DNA of 64,000 nucleotides from Selaginella moellendorffii. Taxonomy: Eukaryota > Streptophyta > Lycopodiopsida > Selaginellales > Selaginellaceae. The notes under the pieces were generated by a model. The model was not told the DNA's origin, did no database searches, and was given only the letters and a program-made list of their open reading frames with translations. The stretch covers positions 200,836-264,835 of the forward strand of contig NW_003314331.1 in assembly GCF_000143415.4 (NCBI RefSeq). Direction: 5' to 3'. Of this stretch, positions 32,786-44,053 are shown piece after piece. The position numbers and the translations under genes are program-made. The first letter of the stretch is position 1, and the number at the start of each line of letters is the position of its first letter.

Positions 32786-33073
32786 ACCGTGGGAAGGGCA
32801 AAAAAATGGAGGCGATGGTATATAAGCTGGCGTGACGTGGTGACGTGTCGCGCCGGATTGGCCCGACGCAAATGGTAAGTGGACGGTGGGAAAAAAAACT
32901 TCTTCCTGGAAATTCAACTGGAGATTTCTTTGGATCGTGCGAACCGCGTCCCATGCAAGCATCGAACCCGCGACCTCCAGCTGGGGTGGATCTGAGAATA
33001 TGCCGCCTTTCAAAATTGGCAAATTGGCGCTGTTTCTATGGTACAAGTTTGAGGAGAGCTTCTTTCCGGTCTC

Positions 33074-36000
33074 TCACCGTGGCTTGGGCGATGGAGAGGA
33101 TGAGGAGGAGGAGGGCGATGGAGATGGCAGAGAGGGGGGAAAGAATTGCTGTATTGCTTGCTGCAATTTGCTGAAAGTCACTGGCTTGGCGATGAATGAG
33201 TCCATGCCGTGAGTGTAGCATTCCGCGACGTTCTCTGGAAGCGCATTCGCGGTCATCTATTCCAGCCAAAACAGAGAAGGCAGCGATCGATTGATCAGAG
33301 AAGAGCTTGTCTCTAACAATTGAGAATGAAGAACAGATGTGATCACTTACAGCTATGATCGTGCTCCTCTTGCCTTGACCATCCCGATTTCCCTGCGTAT
33401 CGCGGATCAAACGAGTTGCCTCCAATCCATCCATCACGGGCATGATGACGTCCTGATAAAAAGAACTTATCGCCAAGAACGGTCAAGGAAAGAAAGCTGG
33501 CAATACCATTAGAATCAAATCGAAGTAATCTCTCTTGATCGCTTCCACAGCCTCGGCTCCATCGTTCACAACTGTTGCTTCGAGCCCCATTCTTCGCAGC
33601 ATCGACTGGGCAACCATGATGTTCACTTTGTTGTCCTCGGCGAGCAAAACTTTCAACTTAGCCGCATTGCCGCCAATGGTGGTGGCGGTGCTGGTAGCGG
33701 GAGCAGGAGCATCGATCTTCGTCGTGGCTTTACCGCTAGCTTCACCGTTTCGATGAGGAGGAGAGCTCGAGCTCTTCCTGGACGAGACACTCTCGCCATT
33801 GTTGCCGCTAATTCTCTTGTTCACGCTCGAGCCCCGTGTTCCCGATGATTTTCTTCTCGCCGCCATCGCTGCCGTGCTAAAACTAAAGTGGCTGCTAGCT
33901 TGATTGGTACCGTTTGATCCGCAAAGCTTGCAGGGCAGCGTAAACATAAACGTGGAGCCTTTGTTCTCTTCACTGTTAACTTTGAGCTTTCCACCCATGA
34001 GTTCCACCTTGAAGAAACGAAGAATCATAGTTATCGTCGAAGGTTCCATAGCATGAATCACGTACCAGTTGCTTGCAAATCGCGAGGCCGAGACCAGTGC
34101 CACCATACTTCCTTGCGTGTGTTTCACTCACTTGCATATATTTCGTGAATAGAAACGGGAGAGCCGTGTCTGCGAAACGAAATCAAAGAAAAGGTTAGAA
34201 CTATCCATCAAACTGTGTATAAACATTTGTGTGGCAGACCTGGAATACCAATGCCCGTGTCCACAATTCGACACTCGAGCCACACCGTGTCGTTGTTTAC
34301 CCACTGTGGAACGGTGGGAGTGGTAGTCGCAGGAGAAGTGATAGAAGAAGAGCAAGGAGTTTGTAATTCGTTTGAATCGACAATGCTTCCATTTTGCTTG
34401 TGAGGAAGTTTTTTGTTGCTGATTTCTATCTCCACCCGGACACTTCCTTGACGAGTAAACTTGATGGCATTGCTGGGAAAAGAAGAAGAAAAAGGTATAA
34501 AGCTCGAGAAAAGCCTTGCACGACAGAAAGAATCGAGTTTTTACCTCACCAAGTTTGTCAAGATCTGGCGGACTCTCAACACATCGGCAATCACCTATAA
34601 GAAAAGGAGAGAAACCAAGTTACTCTCAACCGTGAAGATCTTAAAAAGCTTTGTCACCTCAAACGGGACTTCGGCCGAGACAAAGCCTTCCAAATTCAAG
34701 TCTCGCTTTTGCATCGACGCTGCGGCGATTTGGAGGACGTTCTTGAGGACCTCTCGAGGACGAAACTTTGTAGCCTCGAGCTTCATAGCTCCTGAGTAGC
34801 AGAAAAGAGAAGCCACGATTAAAACACCATCAAAAGCTCAAGCTGGTTTCACCTGATTCCACCTTGGAGAGATCGAGAATGTCATTTATAAGTTGCATCA
34901 CCAGGTCTCCGGATGAAACCATGATATCGACGAGATTTTGCTGCTCGGGATCAAGATTGGTGGCGGCCAAAATCTCGGCCATGCTCACCACTCCACTCAG
35001 CGGCGAGCGTATCTCATGCGACATTGTAGCAAGCAGCTGCTTTGCCTTCATCGTTTCCTCTGGAAAAAACCAAAGTATAAGAACAGCACTCAAAGATTTA
35101 GCACCAAAAGCTTGCCTGTGATGCGCATTGTCTTGTGAAGCTGCGTTTCCATCGCCTTTTGCACGGCTTCTTCCTCCCTCAAGCGTATGAGCTTCTCCCG
35201 GTTTGCAGCCTTGAGAATTTTCTTTTTTCCTTGTCAAAGCTGGAAAACGAAGATTTCACAGTCTCGAAAGTACCTCTTCAGTGACGTCCATGGAGACGAT
35301 GTTGACACCAATCGTCTGGCCACCTTTGCTGAACACCGGCTCGGCACAGATGAGAAACACCTTGTATCCAAACTCCACCGTGTCGTAGACGAACTCTCGC
35401 TTTGCCGGGCACCCCCGGCGAAGAACTTCCTTCTTGAAGTTGTGTGTCATGGTTCCTCCCGGACCCGGGAGAAGCTCCAGGTCCGTCTTTCCAATCACCT
35501 CCTGGAAAGCAAAACTCGTAAATCCTGTAGAACACAAGCTCTAGAGCTAGAACTTTAGAGAACTATAGAACTCGCGAATTCTAGAACTATAGAGCTCTAG
35601 AAAGCCCACGCTAGCTAGCAGTTCTAAAACAAATGGAAAACTTTGAGGAAGATCGCTACGTACCGATTGCCAGGCCGGATGATTATTGTACATAAATCTA
35701 TATTTGAGATCCTTGTCCTGGCAATGAGAGTTTAGATCGCAGCGAGGAGAAGCAAGCGAGCAAGAAATCTTTACCTGGTGGCTCAAGAAAATGGGAGCAT
35801 TCCGGAGCACAAAGTGGAGGAAGTTGTCCACTCGCTCGAGCTGGTTTTGCAGCTCGGTCACCATCGGCTTCACTGCTTCCAGGCGCTTGGATTTCTCCTC
35901 GAGTTTCTTGATGAGAATCTCCTCCCGCTGCAAGCTCTCGCCCAGGAGCTGGTTAAACTTCCAAGCCTTGGACTTCCAATGCTCCACCTGGTCGCCATAG

Positions 36001-36728
36001 CCTTCTCCTCCCTCTTCCAATCCAAAGCTCCCTCTCCTCTCGCAAGAGCAAGCAGCAGCATTGCCGCGGCCATCGCCCTCCAAAGTTCCTGGAGGAGGAG
36101 GAGGAGGAGCTCTCCACTCTTTCTCTACAGTGCCAACTTTGCTATCATCCAGCGATGGAGGAGGAAGGACTCCAACCAGCGGAGGAACTCCACTCACTTG
36201 CCGCTTGACTTGCTCCTCGAGCGTCCCGGAGCCGCGCAGCACCGATCGATTGTCCCGCGACGCCGCCGCGTAGAAGGATTCCTCGTCGAGAATCCGGCGC
36301 CGCTTGCTCTCCGCCTCGCTGCGCTGTGACGAGAGCGACTCCATCTCCTCCTTGAGCAGCTGGACTGCATTGCTGTGACTGGATTCCCACTGCCTGGCCA
36401 GCCCGGAGAGCTGCCCGACTCCCACATTCGTGGAGCCAACCAAGCTCGACAGGTAGCTCGAATCGGCGATGCCCGCCTCGCCCGCCAGGGATACGTTGTC
36501 CGGCTTCTGCGACAAGCGCTTCTCCCAATTCAGGTCGGGTGGCCACATCGAAGATCTCTTCTCTAGGCTCCCGAGCTCGTCCTGGGAGTGCACGCGATGA
36601 TCGATTCCAGCTTCCAGCTTGATTGTGATGATCGCGCAGAGCCAAATTCCCCGCAGGGAAGAGATGGTGTGATCGATTCTTCTTCTTACCTCTTTGATCT
36701 TACTCCTCTCGTCACCCACATTGGGCAT
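33074..36728 (-). CDS. AHK5: Cytosolic hybrid histidine kinase, AHK5/CKI2 type
   Basis: Thirteen exons give 911 residues: 36690-36728, 35775-36581, 35664-35717, 35274-35501, 35116-35209, 34853-35059, 34658-34791, 34545-34594, 34240-34472, 34066-34169, 33507-34007, 33351-33452, 33074-33256. Domains in order: a variable N-terminus with coiled coil, a PAS sensor (about 280-400), the dimerisation/phosphoacceptor helix with [13 protein letters not shown] (catalytic His), the HATPase with NLVSNAIKFT, DTGIGIP and GGTGLGL, a serine-rich linker, and a receiver with [19 protein letters not shown] (phosphoacceptor Asp) and IAKPV. There is no membrane segment. Arabidopsis AHK5 (922 residues) acts in stomatal, ROS and ethylene/ABA signalling by phosphorelay. 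The exon 5 donor is GC. A truncated copy of exons 1-2 lies at 46809-47345. Confidence 0.94.
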
Positions 36729-38809
36729 TCACCGCGACGATGGAGACGACCACCCTGGATTTTCGTGGCGAATTCCCGAATCCGCGATCGACCCACTAAA
36801 TCCGGGGCGCGGAGGCGACTGCCCACATGGATCGATCCGCGCGGCGGCGCTCCTGCCGGGAGCCCACATCGATCGTGTCATGGAGAATCTCCCAAAAGAA
36901 GCATTTTTACTTTTGAGAGGAAGTGTTCCTAGGATCACGGATCACGGAGAGACTATAAAGTCTGATGGATGGAAGGAAAAGATTCTTCACGCTTGGAAGC
37001 TTGATCGCTCGAGCGAGCTCCTTCCAAATTGGTGAATGCCTTCCTTTTTCGAGGCATCTACGGTGTTCTTTTCCCTCTTTTTTTTTGGTGTGTGAGTGTG
37101 TTGATGCCCACTGCTGGTGCATGAATCGCACTGTGGACGGATGGAAGACATCTCCCGGGCCCTCTGAAGAAACTAAAAAACTATACCAAGTTAAACAACC
37201 ATTTGAAGGGGAAAGTCCTAAGAACTAAAAGCAAAGAGAAACCATACCACATTTCCAACACAAACAACATCGATGTCCTTGTTGCGCCCAAAAGTTACTA
37301 CACCACCGAGAGCGAGCTTTTCACCATGTCCGCAAACCTGGAGAAATCGCAGGATCAAAACGCTTTCATCGTCTCATTCATTCGCTGTCAGTGTTTTTAC
37401 CTCGTTCTTCCATTTTTTAAACTTGCTTGCTTCCACTAGCTACGTTGATCCAAGGCACACCATCATCCACGTTCAAGCGCTCTCCTTCCTGCCGTGTAAG
37501 ATGCAAATTCATGGATTAAACAAAGTTTCTACGAGCCAAGTCACAACACATGCTTGGAGAGATCGGATCGGCTCTTCAAAGCTTTTTGACAGCCGCTTCG
37601 AGAAAACACTCGCAAGGATAAGGGAAGCTCATTCGACACACAAAAAGTATGCAAGCCAAGCAAGACAGAAGAAAAAAACACTTTGCTCACGAGCGTTCCT
37701 GGCTCTACCAACACGAGTGACAAATCCATGGTCACAACTTAAGGCTCTTCGCTCTTGGCACTTTTGCTGGCTGGAGCAGCTTGTTTACGATTAAACAAGG
37801 CTAGTGCTGGTTGGAAGGTCACGCTCATTGACAAAGGCATGTTGAGCGAGAAAATGATGAACATGGGGTGCCAATGGGACCAGAAACTTCCATGCTTTGC
37901 TGTAGGATTAGGCAACGATTACATACCTCACCTTGTTTTAGCCTTGTTCTTCGCTTGTGTTCTGTTCGTTTCTCTCGAGTTCCCATGCCTGCCTGTTAAA
38001 AGAAGAAAAACAAAGGAAGTTTAGATGGTGATCTTAGTGGAACTCATAAGCGGGTGGCAAGTGGAGCTCAAAAACAATGATGGATGTAATCACGAGGAGG
38101 AGAATAAAAAGACTATAACGAGACAGAAACGCTGCTCTGCATGGACCCAGAAAAGCTTAGTTTTGTCCTGGAGCATCCAGGAAGACTGTAAAAACTACGC
38201 TGGCTGCGAGAACTAAACAAACGCGAGAGCTTACGAGCCCACGTTCTCGACACAAAAACTAACCTCGAAACGCTGGTGGTTGGGAGGCACCGCAAGCTCC
38301 CCGCCTCTACAAAAGCAAAAAAGCCTAGCGTTAGTGCAAGGTAGTCGAGCAAGCATGCACGGGCCAGCAGCATAAGAAGAGAAAAAAACGCGAAAAGTGA
38401 AAGAGAAAAGAAGAGTGCTCACCATGGATGGCTGCTGCTGTGCTGGTGTCTATCCATTCAAGGAGATGTTGCCATCGTTACGGTTTTAAAATGCGGGTCA
38501 AAACGGGGTCTCACCTTGTTTTTGTTCCTGGAGGGTGAGGACGACTTGTGTGAAGGAGCAACAACGTAAAAAATGAAGAGGATCACCTTTGTGCGGGATA
38601 TACCAGCGCCTATCGAATACCGTGACCCGACGTTTCAGGAATTGGCAGCAGCCGAAAGTGTCCGACTTAACAGCGGAGAAAGCTCAGCCTGCCAGAAGGG
38701 AAATCTTTGTTAGTTACTGATAAGAAAGAAAGACAACAACGCAACCTGAGATGGAAGTGAAAGTAAAACAAGTCGTTTCTCTAAAACAGTAGCGTCAGTC
38801 AGTCGAGCA
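36729..38809. repeat. Duplicated spacer, copy A
   Basis: The whole stretch upstream of the histidine kinase recurs at 47346-48454 with about 1 kb deleted (roughly 37365-38350), and partly at 4940-5600. It includes small open frames that differ between copies by indels. I find no supported gene. A 40-odd-codon + strand ORF at 38576 is shared with 48196, but the substitutions and frame end differ. Confidence 0.65.
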
Positions 38810-38839
38810 TTCAATCGTTCCCATGACTGTTTCCCATGA

Positions 38840-39207
38840 CTATGGAGCTTTGTCTTGGAGCTGTAAATCCGACTCACCTCGCGCATAGATGTTGGACATG
38901 AGAGAGTACGCGGAGCCTGTTCCATCGTCGAGCTTGAGAACCGACTGGAAAGCCATCCTGCCAAGCTCCACATCTCTCCACTTGAGGCATGAACTTAACA
39001 GCGCCGTCCACAGCACCGTGTCCGCCTTGCAAGGCATCGCCTCCACGGTCTTGAGCGCTTCGTCTAGCCGATTTGCCCGGCACAGAAGATCCACCAAGCA
39101 AGTGTAGTGCTGGACGTTTGGAGCCACTCCATACTCGCTGCTCATGGCCTCGAAGAACTCGCGTCCCTTGTCAACCAGCCCGGCGTGGCTGCATGCCGTG
39201 AGCAGCG
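38840..39207 (-). pseudogene. PPR gene C-terminal fragment, copy A
   Basis: Matches the last ~370 bases of the PPR gene at 48455-50935 at high identity, covering the final repeats and E-type domain (SLLTACSHAGLVDKGREFF, LLSSCLKWRDVELG, SAYSLMSNIYARG). Homology stops sharply at 39207, where the parent reads on into further repeats. Here it runs into unrelated sequence, so the N-terminal ~700 codons are missing. Order and strand relative to the histidine kinase mirror the 46.8-50.9 kb block. Confidence 0.85.
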
Positions 39208-39487
39208 AGACAAAGGTGAACGCACCGTGAAGCACCGAGACGATGAACGTACATTGTTAGCGAGATCACTGCAGGGTTCATAGCAAAAGCGAATAGTGAA
39301 TACCAATCTTGGAGGCTCTTTGTATTCGAAAATGAAGAGCCAAACTCATCATGGAGACTAGCCTCCTCTCGACTTTACTTCCACCCTGAAAAGAAAACAC
39401 GATAGATCATTCATTATAAAGCATAGACAATAGTACCTGGATCGTGGCTTGTAGAGAACTATCAGAGCTGGGGAATGGCACCGCATT

Positions 39488-40117
39488 GTGCGCATTTCTC
39501 GCGAGACCTCGAGGAACCCTAAATTAAACCCTAGACCCTCTTCTCAAAGCGGGAAATATTTTCTGGAAAGAAATGGAGATCGCAGAGAATCACATCGATG
39601 TCTCTCAATCGAGGATGAATCGAGAGACAACGACGAGCACGACAAGCGCGACGAGCGCGACGAGCGCGACGAGCGCGACGAGGACAATCATGAGCAGCGC
39701 ATCGACCAGGCCACATCGGTCGTGCGATTCATTGCGGCCTCCCTGGGGCTCGTCACGCTCGCCATTGTCTCCGGCCAGCTCGCTGTCGGCCTGCTGGTGC
39801 TCGGCCGCGACCCGATCTCGCTTGTTCTGGAAATCGTCTTCGCCCTGGTCTGGTTCTCCGTGCTTGCGTGCTGGATTGCACAAGAAATGTGGATGATCAA
39901 GCAAGAACCAGAAGAGGATCAACCTGCTGCAGCCGCCTCCCACTCCATCTGGAGCAATGCGTTGCGTCGCTCTTGCACAACCGAAATTTCGCGTGGATTC
40001 TTCGCGGGCGTCCTCCTCTTCCCCTTCTTGTCACTTGGATTCGCCATATCTCCCTCGATCGATCGCTCGCTCGCTCGCTCGCTTGCTCGGGCTCTCACAA
40101 ACACAATAAACTCCTAA
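39488..40117 (+). CDS. Possible membrane protein, no in-frame start found
   Basis: The open frame holds an acidic/basic low-complexity tract (DERDERDERDE), two hydrophobic segments (FIAASLGLVTLAIVSG and LVLEIVFALVWFSVLAC), then a soluble stretch with KQEPEEDQPAAAAS. The hydrophobic part reads like a genuine protein with two membrane helices. However, no ATG opens this frame upstream of it; the ATG at 39573 is in another frame. It may be a gene with an unrecognised 5' exon, a frameshifted relic, or a chance ORF. Confidence 0.3.
   Translation: MRISRETSRNPKLNPRPSSQSGKYFLERNGDRRESHRCLSIEDESRDNDEHDKRDERDERDERDEDNHEQRIDQATSVVRFIAASLGLVTLAIVSGQLAVGLLVLGRDPISLVLEIVFALVWFSVLACWIAQEMWMIKQEPEEDQPAAAASHSIWSNALRRSCTTEISRGFFAGVLLFPFLSLGFAISPSIDRSLARSLARALTNTINS
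39630..39685. repeat. Nine-base minisatellite (CGACGAGCG)
   Basis: About five imperfect copies of a GACGAGCGC unit, read in one frame as repeated DER. The unit is a multiple of three, so length changes would keep the frame. Confidence 0.7.
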
Positions 40118-40199
40118 AGTGAACGAAGGCACTTTAAAACGAAATTCTTCCCGCGCGCCACGTGGCGGGAGCTCGGCAGCGTAAAAGGGGCGATGGAGA

Positions 40200-41375
40200 T
40201 TGGGATTAGGGTTGTGGGATCTCGCGGCGCTGAGGAGAGCTGCTCATCCACCAAGCAATTCCTGGCGCAGAGACTCTAGCGAGCCGGAGCTTCCACAGCG
40301 TTTTCGCGAGAATGCTGCAAGCTTTGACTGTCGCCAACAATCTGGAGAGCAGTTTTGCGTCACCATGGCATCGACGCTGTTCACAATGTCTATCAAGCCT
40401 TGGATCGGCCGGGTAAGCAAGAGCAAGCCTACTCGATATCTCTTCTCTTACGGATTTTCCTTGTTTATCGAGATGAACTTAGTGTTTGTTTTCTAGCCAA
40501 GCGATTTGCTTTTTTTCTTTTCTGATCCCAAGTCTTTGTTTTCCAGGTTTGCCAGGATCCAAGATGGGGCCGATGCTTCAGGAGATGCTACAGCGAGAAG
40601 CCGCAGCTCGTCAAGGCTATGACGACGATTATCTCGGGGCTTCAAGGTGAGGCCCCTGCCAAAGGAGTTCTATGCGTCGGAGAATGACCAAGAGTTCTTA
40701 CAACTTTTTCTTTTGGTTTTCCTAGCTGCGGCTTGCTCCAAGCACTATGAACTGTGCCAACAGGAATTCGTGATCCCTGATTGGCAAGGCATTGACAGGA
40801 TCACAAAACCCGGCACATACTTACACAGTTCTCGTCTCAGTGGAATTGACATGGTGAGAAATGCGTGCTTCTTCTCTCCCAGTTTACCAACCGGAGCTCT
40901 CTTTTTTCTACTCGTTTCTCCAGAAGATAATGACTTCTTGCTTCATCATGGTGCCCCGTACGAGTACACCAAGTTCATCGGCACTCTGACGTCTCTGGTG
41001 AAGGAAGGTTTCATCTCCATGGACAGGATTGATGACACGGTGCGGAGACTTCGCTTTGTGATGTTCTCGGCAGGTTTGATCGGCGTAAGCGGCCCTCGAA
41101 GCTCAAACTTTCGGATTTTTATACGTAAGCTTTCCTGCTAGGCTCACAGAGATCACTGAGCAAAACAGCCTCGAAGGCCCTCGTTGCTGGCAGCAATCTC
41201 GGGAATCAATGGCTCCTCGTCGGTGAAAGGTGACTTTGTGATCGTCGTGGTCGTACACAAAGACCCACCCACAGGACGGAGCCAATGCGATCGTCTGGTT
41301 CTCTTGAAAAACGGCAAGGATGCCAAGTATCCGCTGCTGCCCGTGGCTGCTAAGACGATCTCGCGTTATTTTTTA
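40200..41375 (+). pseudogene. GH3 beta-glucosidase / glucan exohydrolase relic
   Basis: Ordered fragments of a plant family 3 glycoside hydrolase can be seen: DAVHNVYQA near 40371; VCQDPRWGRC with YSEKPQLVKAMTTIISGLQGE at 40548-40650; FVIPDWQGIDRITKPGTY at about 40767; SGIDM at 40840; YEYTKFIGTLTSLVKEGFI to DDTVRRLRFVMFSAGLI up to about 41081; and VLLKNGKDAKYPLLPVAAKT at about 41300-41355. The DWQG nucleophile motif is present, but the pieces lie in different frames. They are separated by stops and missing segments, and the N-terminal domain start is absent. The relic ends about 60 bases before the promoter of retropepsin copy 3. Confidence 0.8.
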
Positions 41376-41437
41376 TGACACGTCCTCAAAAGGTATGGTT
41401 GTGATCCTTTTGGTCAAAGGGATCTACCAAAAAAAGG

Positions 41438-41445
41438 TATAAATT
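41438..41445 (+). promoter_or_regulatory. TATA box of retropepsin copy 3
   Basis: TATAAATT followed by CCC, 32 bases before the ATG at 41478. The segment from TATA to ATG matches copy 2 closely (AGGATTTTG, then AATTTAGGGTTTG), while sequence further upstream differs. It is the only promoter-like signal near this gene. Confidence 0.5.
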
Positions 41446-41477
41446 CCCCCTCCAGGATTTTGTAAATTTAGGGTTTG

Positions 41478-42320
41478 ATGGCAGAAGCTTTTGGAAGGTT
41501 ATATGGGGATCAAGGGTTGGAGAAGAAAATCAATGTTCTTTGGGATTCTGGTAGTGAGTGTGATTTTATTTCAGAAAGACTAGTCAACGAATTTAATATT
41601 ACTGTGGATATTAATTCACGGGTTAAAGATTTCAAGTTCATGGTGGAAGATTGTGAATTGAAAACAACTCTGACTGTCCTACCAGTGATTCTTGATCACG
41701 ACATAATTTTAGGTTCACCTTGGATGCATCAACATTGCTTAAAATTGGATTGCAGTGGCAATATAAATAATCTAACTTTTGAGGTAAATGGTATTATATA
41801 TTGCCTCAGGGGTAATTACAATTTATTCAAGTCTAGAAAATACAAAAGAATAAATCAGCATATATGTCCTCCTTTTTACGACGTGGAGTATAAGGGGAGA
41901 ATCAATGATCATCAAATCAGAATTGAATTAGATAATGGTTGTGATATATCAGCTATATCACTTGATCTTCTTAAGAAACTTGGAATTAAAGCAGTTCAGA
42001 ATCAGAAGTATTTTGGGAAAAGGTTAACTGCAAAAGTTCAACTAAAATATGGTTATGGAGCTGAGAATTTATTTTATAACTTGGGAGGTTTTTCAGAAAG
42101 TAGAACTTTTCTTGGTATAGTAGATTATTCAGAGAGCATATATCTTGGGATGGACTGGCTTAAGAAACACTCAGCAGTAATTGATTATAGAAATCATACT
42201 GTTACTTTTAGAAGTGAATTGGGCTGGTGGTATAGATTTCAATATCCACATGGTATATATGAAGTGAGTAAAGATAAATTTACAGAGGAGATGAGTAGTT
42301 TATGTTGGTGCTTAGTTTAA
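41478..42320 (+). CDS. Two-lobe retropepsin-like protein, copy 3 (intact)
   Basis: Intronless ORF of 280 residues from ATG 41478. Lobe one has the catalytic WDSG at 22-25 and the hydrophobic-Gly motif IILGSPW at 76-82. Lobe two has LDNG at 151-154 and LGMDWL at 223-228, followed by AVIDYRNHTVTF. Both lobes fit Ty3/gypsy-type retropepsins (D-S/T-G plus LGMDWL); the second lobe's Asn in place of Ser/Thr is unusual. It ends SSLCWCLV. The protein has no zinc knuckle, RT, RNase H or integrase, and none is found within kilobases. It may be a domesticated retroelement protease or a cellular bilobed protease; activity is not shown by sequence. A degenerate tandem copy follows at 44054. Confidence 0.85.
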   Translation: MAEAFGRLYGDQGLEKKINVLWDSGSECDFISERLVNEFNITVDINSRVKDFKFMVEDCELKTTLTVLPVILDHDIILGSPWMHQHCLKLDCSGNINNLTFEVNGIIYCLRGNYNLFKSRKYKRINQHICPPFYDVEYKGRINDHQIRIELDNGCDISAISLDLLKKLGIKAVQNQKYFGKRLTAKVQLKYGYGAENLFYNLGGFSESRTFLGIVDYSESIYLGMDWLKKHSAVIDYRNHTVTFRSELGWWYRFQYPHGIYEVSKDKFTEEMSSLCWCLV

Positions 42321-42600
42321 TTAAGCACTTATTGTAGCAATTTAATTCACAAAATTATTCACTAAAATAAATCTATATTATGAGTGCACCACCTCACACT
42401 AGAATTCTTATTTGCATAGATAGAAATAATTGTGTTTTGTGGTGAGAGAAGGGAACTTTCAAGCGGGGGAGGAAAGAGGGAAGTTGCACTTGCCCTGGGA
42501 AGTGAAGGCATGACATTGGTTTGAAGATTTTTGGCCTCAACATCTTTTTTTTCTTCTCAGCTAGAAGCTCTCCTCGCTCCCAAGCGATCAAGTTATGAAT
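42321..42600 (+). repeat. 3' flank shared by retropepsin copies 3 and 4
   Basis: Blocks such as TAGCAATTTAAT, TATTCACTAAAA, GGGGAGGAAAGAG and GGGAAGTGAAGGCATGA recur in order at 44800-45040. Copies 3 and 4 are therefore a local duplication of a unit of at least 1.1 kb, with starts 2576 bp apart. Confidence 0.7.
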
Positions 42601-43100
42601 CGATCACTCTGTCAGTCAGTACCGAGCTAGAATTATCCGGCTGCCACACCGACATCGGGGATACTGTGTGCTGAGTTAAGTGCATTACCTCATCCGAGCG
42701 CCTTTTTATCGTTTCCCTTTGATGTCTTCTAGCTGTATGACTGAAGAACTGATCCAGATGCTTGTTGTTCGCAATGCTGACGTTGCAAGAGAAGATAGAG
42801 GCGACAAAAGAGAAACGATTGATTGCTGCTTTGGGATCCACTTAGCGCTGGATGGCCTGGATGAATCACTTTTGAGATGCTCGCTTTGACACCCTCGTCA
42901 CCCGGATATTTAAAGCAAAAACTTCCATGAAGAAAGAAGATTTACCACGCTCTGATGAAGCGGAACCACCATTCCCATCTCCTCATCTCGCAAAATCTCG
43001 CGTCTCGACTTCCCACCTACATCTACCACAACACAAACAAGCAAGCAAAACCACGGCGAGAACAAATCCCAGGCTCGCAATCTCTCACTCGATCCATAGA
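42601..43100. other. Intergenic, no supported gene
   Basis: Small open frames only. The stretch on the - strand encoding IANNKHLDQFFSHTARRHQR has exon-like borders but is too short to assign. Confidence 0.4.
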
Positions 43101-43343
43101 TCAGCGCTTGCCGCCACCGCCGCCAAGCTTGGGCCCCTTGGAAACAGGCCCCCGCTGGATGGGGGCTTTCACCTTGGTGGCCTTGGAGAGCACCTCGGCC
43201 TTCTTCGCCTTCTTCTCGTCCTTGGTCTTCTTGATCCTCTCCTTGATCTCCTTGAGCGCCGCCTGGCGCGCAGCCTCCCTCACCTCCGTCTTCTCGGCCC
43301 GCTTCTTCTGGATCACCTCACATTTGACACGTGGCGTGCCCAC
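43101..43343 (-). pseudogene. RPL24: Ribosomal protein eL24, C-terminal fragment
   Basis: From [13 protein letters not shown] through [20 protein letters not shown] to the stop, the - strand frame matches the C-terminal half of cytosolic ribosomal protein eL24. It has the expected lysine-rich tail, ending LGGGGGKR. The N-terminal zinc-ribbon half (MVLKTELC... to SIVGATL) is absent: sequence before EVIQKK is unrelated, and the in-frame ATG just upstream is fortuitous. This is either a truncated duplicate or the last exon of a gene whose other exons I cannot find in the next kilobase. Confidence 0.7.
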
Positions 43344-44053
43344 ATTCGAGCGTACAAACCGTATGATACCGGCTTCCGGTCGACCTCTTGTGAGAGGAAC
43401 TGTACGTAGCCCTGACGTAGCGTGTCAAAGTGAGAGTTGTTCTTGGCGATTATTCAAATTTTTGAAATTTGAAAGCGTTGTCGATTTCCAGCCCTTGCAG
43501 GTTCTTCATTGCCATCTTGTCCGGGCGTTGCCAAGCAGTCGAGCGATTTCAATCGAAGTTTACCCAGAAGCTCGTCGATGGCATTGGCCAAAACTCGTGG
43601 CGAGGATTGCAAGGAACTGTCCTAAACTTCTCGCCACACCTGCTTCCTCCAAGCTCCTCTCGTTCTTTGTCTTGGAGATGGAATATATGAAAAGAAGAAC
43701 AGCATTTTGGTTAAGCAGACGGGAACAACACCGTGAGCAGCTATAAGCGTCTCGTTGCAACTCAGTTTGACAGTCATGATCTTTCAATTGGAATGACTAG
43801 CAAAGAATTACCATAATCTGTCGTATAGAAAAGCAAAAAAAAGAACCTGGAGTTCATTTGCGAATAACTCCAGAGACCCAGAGAATTATGACCGGGGCGT
43901 TTTGATGAGTTTGCCTGTACTCTTCGTGGTAGTGGCCCCTGAACTTTAGCTTTGGTTGATCAGCCTGTCAAGATTTTGAGTGACCGATTGAAAGGAAAAA
44001 AGAAAAGTTGGTACCAGCATTCCTAGTGTTTGTGCTAGTAGATACAGGGTTTG
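43344..44053. other. Intergenic, no supported gene
   Basis: Open frames on both strands are short and share no recognised motif. Confidence 0.4.

Noticed and set aside
32445-32954. Upstream-extended - strand ORF across the LBD first exon
   Set aside because: The extension reads through GATC-rich promoter repeats. The conserved LBD start (MSPSGLSPCAACK) at 32651 fits the family.
33900-34130. Apparent GT donor (GTGAGTG) inside the histidine kinase near 34131
   Set aside because: Reading straight through gives [19 protein letters not shown], matching AHK5; splicing there would remove the G2 box.
38576-38710. Small + strand ORF (MKRITFVRDIPAPIEY...) shared with 48196-48336
   Set aside because: The differences between the two copies are amino-acid changing and the C-termini diverge after an indel. 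This fits duplicated non-coding spacer rather than a selected peptide.
39605-39943. - strand ORF with LVALVALVALV repeats
   Set aside because: It is the reverse reading of the nine-base minisatellite and of the + strand hydrophobic segments; hydrophobic repeats arise from the repeat unit.
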